Source: Rickettsiales bacterium
GTDB taxonomy: Bacteria > Pseudomonadota > Alphaproteobacteria > Rickettsiales > Rickettsiaceae
Direction: 5' to 3'
Length of the DNA: 51,269 nucleotides
Assembly: GCA_947454145.1 (NCBI GenBank)
Contig: CANGIW010000003.1
Location: 1 to 51,269 of the forward strand
This document shows, in pieces, positions 51,164 through 51,269 of this stretch. Position 1 is the stretch's first letter; each line of letters opens with the position of its first letter. The notes under the pieces are model-generated. The model did not search any database. It was not told the DNA's origin and saw only the letters and a program-made list of their open reading frames with translations. The position numbers were made by a program, and so were the translations under genes.

Positions 51164-51269
51164 ATGAAAAAATATCTTATACTTTTACCCATAATTTGCA
51201 TCGTTTATATAGTAATTTTGGTTATTAAAAAATCAGATACAGCTATAAATACAATTCCCAGTAAAGAAT
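51164..51269 (+). CDS. Start of a membrane or exported protein (3' end outside window)
   Basis: 35 codons are visible before the window ends. The sequence starts MKKYLILLPIICIVYIVILV, a basic start and a continuous hydrophobic helix, then a polar stretch (KKSDTAINTIPSKE). This is an N-terminal signal anchor or signal peptide. No ribosome site of note precedes the ATG. Family cannot be told from this fragment. Confidence 0.6.
   Translation, partial: MKKYLILLPIICIVYIVILVIKKSDTAINTIPSKE

Overview
The window is very AT-rich, densely coded and looks like the chromosome of an obligate intracellular alphaproteobacterium of the order Rickettsiales. The main grounds are an alphaproteobacterial F0 gene order (I-a-c-b'-b), a vir-type type IV secretion cluster (virB8-virB9-virB10-virB11) with a separate oversized virB6-like gene, an alphaproteobacterial TrcR/DUF1013 regulator, a Mrp-type antiporter fragment, an autotransporter barrel, and scattered decayed transposon DNA. 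The family (Rickettsiaceae, Midichloriaceae or other) cannot be settled from this sequence alone.

Layout. 0-1.3 kb: 3' end of a repeat-bearing autotransporter. 1.4-5.8 kb: trhO plus an FKBP-like membrane protein (-), then ilvE-dapA (+) and an unrecognised gene. 5.8-6.4 kb: wreck of an IS630-type transposase. 6.4-14.7 kb: peroxiredoxin, fatty acid desaturase, a short glutamine-synthetase-like protein, pgeF, addB, a coiled-coil repeat protein and era. 14.9-19.7 kb: pal, a decayed gap, mnhG-mnhB-like and the virB6-like gene. 19.9-23.7 kb: the F0 operon headed by a DsbA-like lipoprotein gene, with a glutaredoxin gene diverging from it. 24.3-26.5 kb: a large exported repeat-bearing surface protein, followed by an odd homopolymer and direct-repeat spacer. 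26.8-32.6 kb: methyltransferase, mlaA, a small conserved-looking gene, virB8-9-10-11 (-). 32.7-37.3 kb: aspC, mscS, truA, holC and an orphan gene behind a consensus promoter. 37.4-44.7 kb: pheS-pheT and cytochrome c-tmk-polA (-). 44.8-51.3 kb: tRNA-Leu(GAG), dut, hemC, gltX, ptrB, trcR and the start of a membrane or secreted protein.

How the genes fit together. Much of the window is housekeeping: translation (pheST, gltX, tRNA-Leu, truA, trhO, era), DNA metabolism (polA, addB, holC, tmk, dut), energy (F0, cytochrome c), haem (hemC), and envelope and peptidoglycan supply (dapA, pal, mlaA). The host-interaction layer is made of the secretion core, the virB6-like protein, two large surface proteins and two orphan candidates: the coiled-coil protein at 12.8-13.7 kb and the strongly driven gene at 36.4-37.3 kb.

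I did not find a clearly new multi-gene system. The observations most worth following are the orphan gene behind a perfect promoter, the repeat-built coiled-coil protein, the secretion operon without virD4 and with an N-domain-only VirB9, and a hairpin placed between atpE and the b' gene. All family assignments come from reading motifs by eye; no database search was run.
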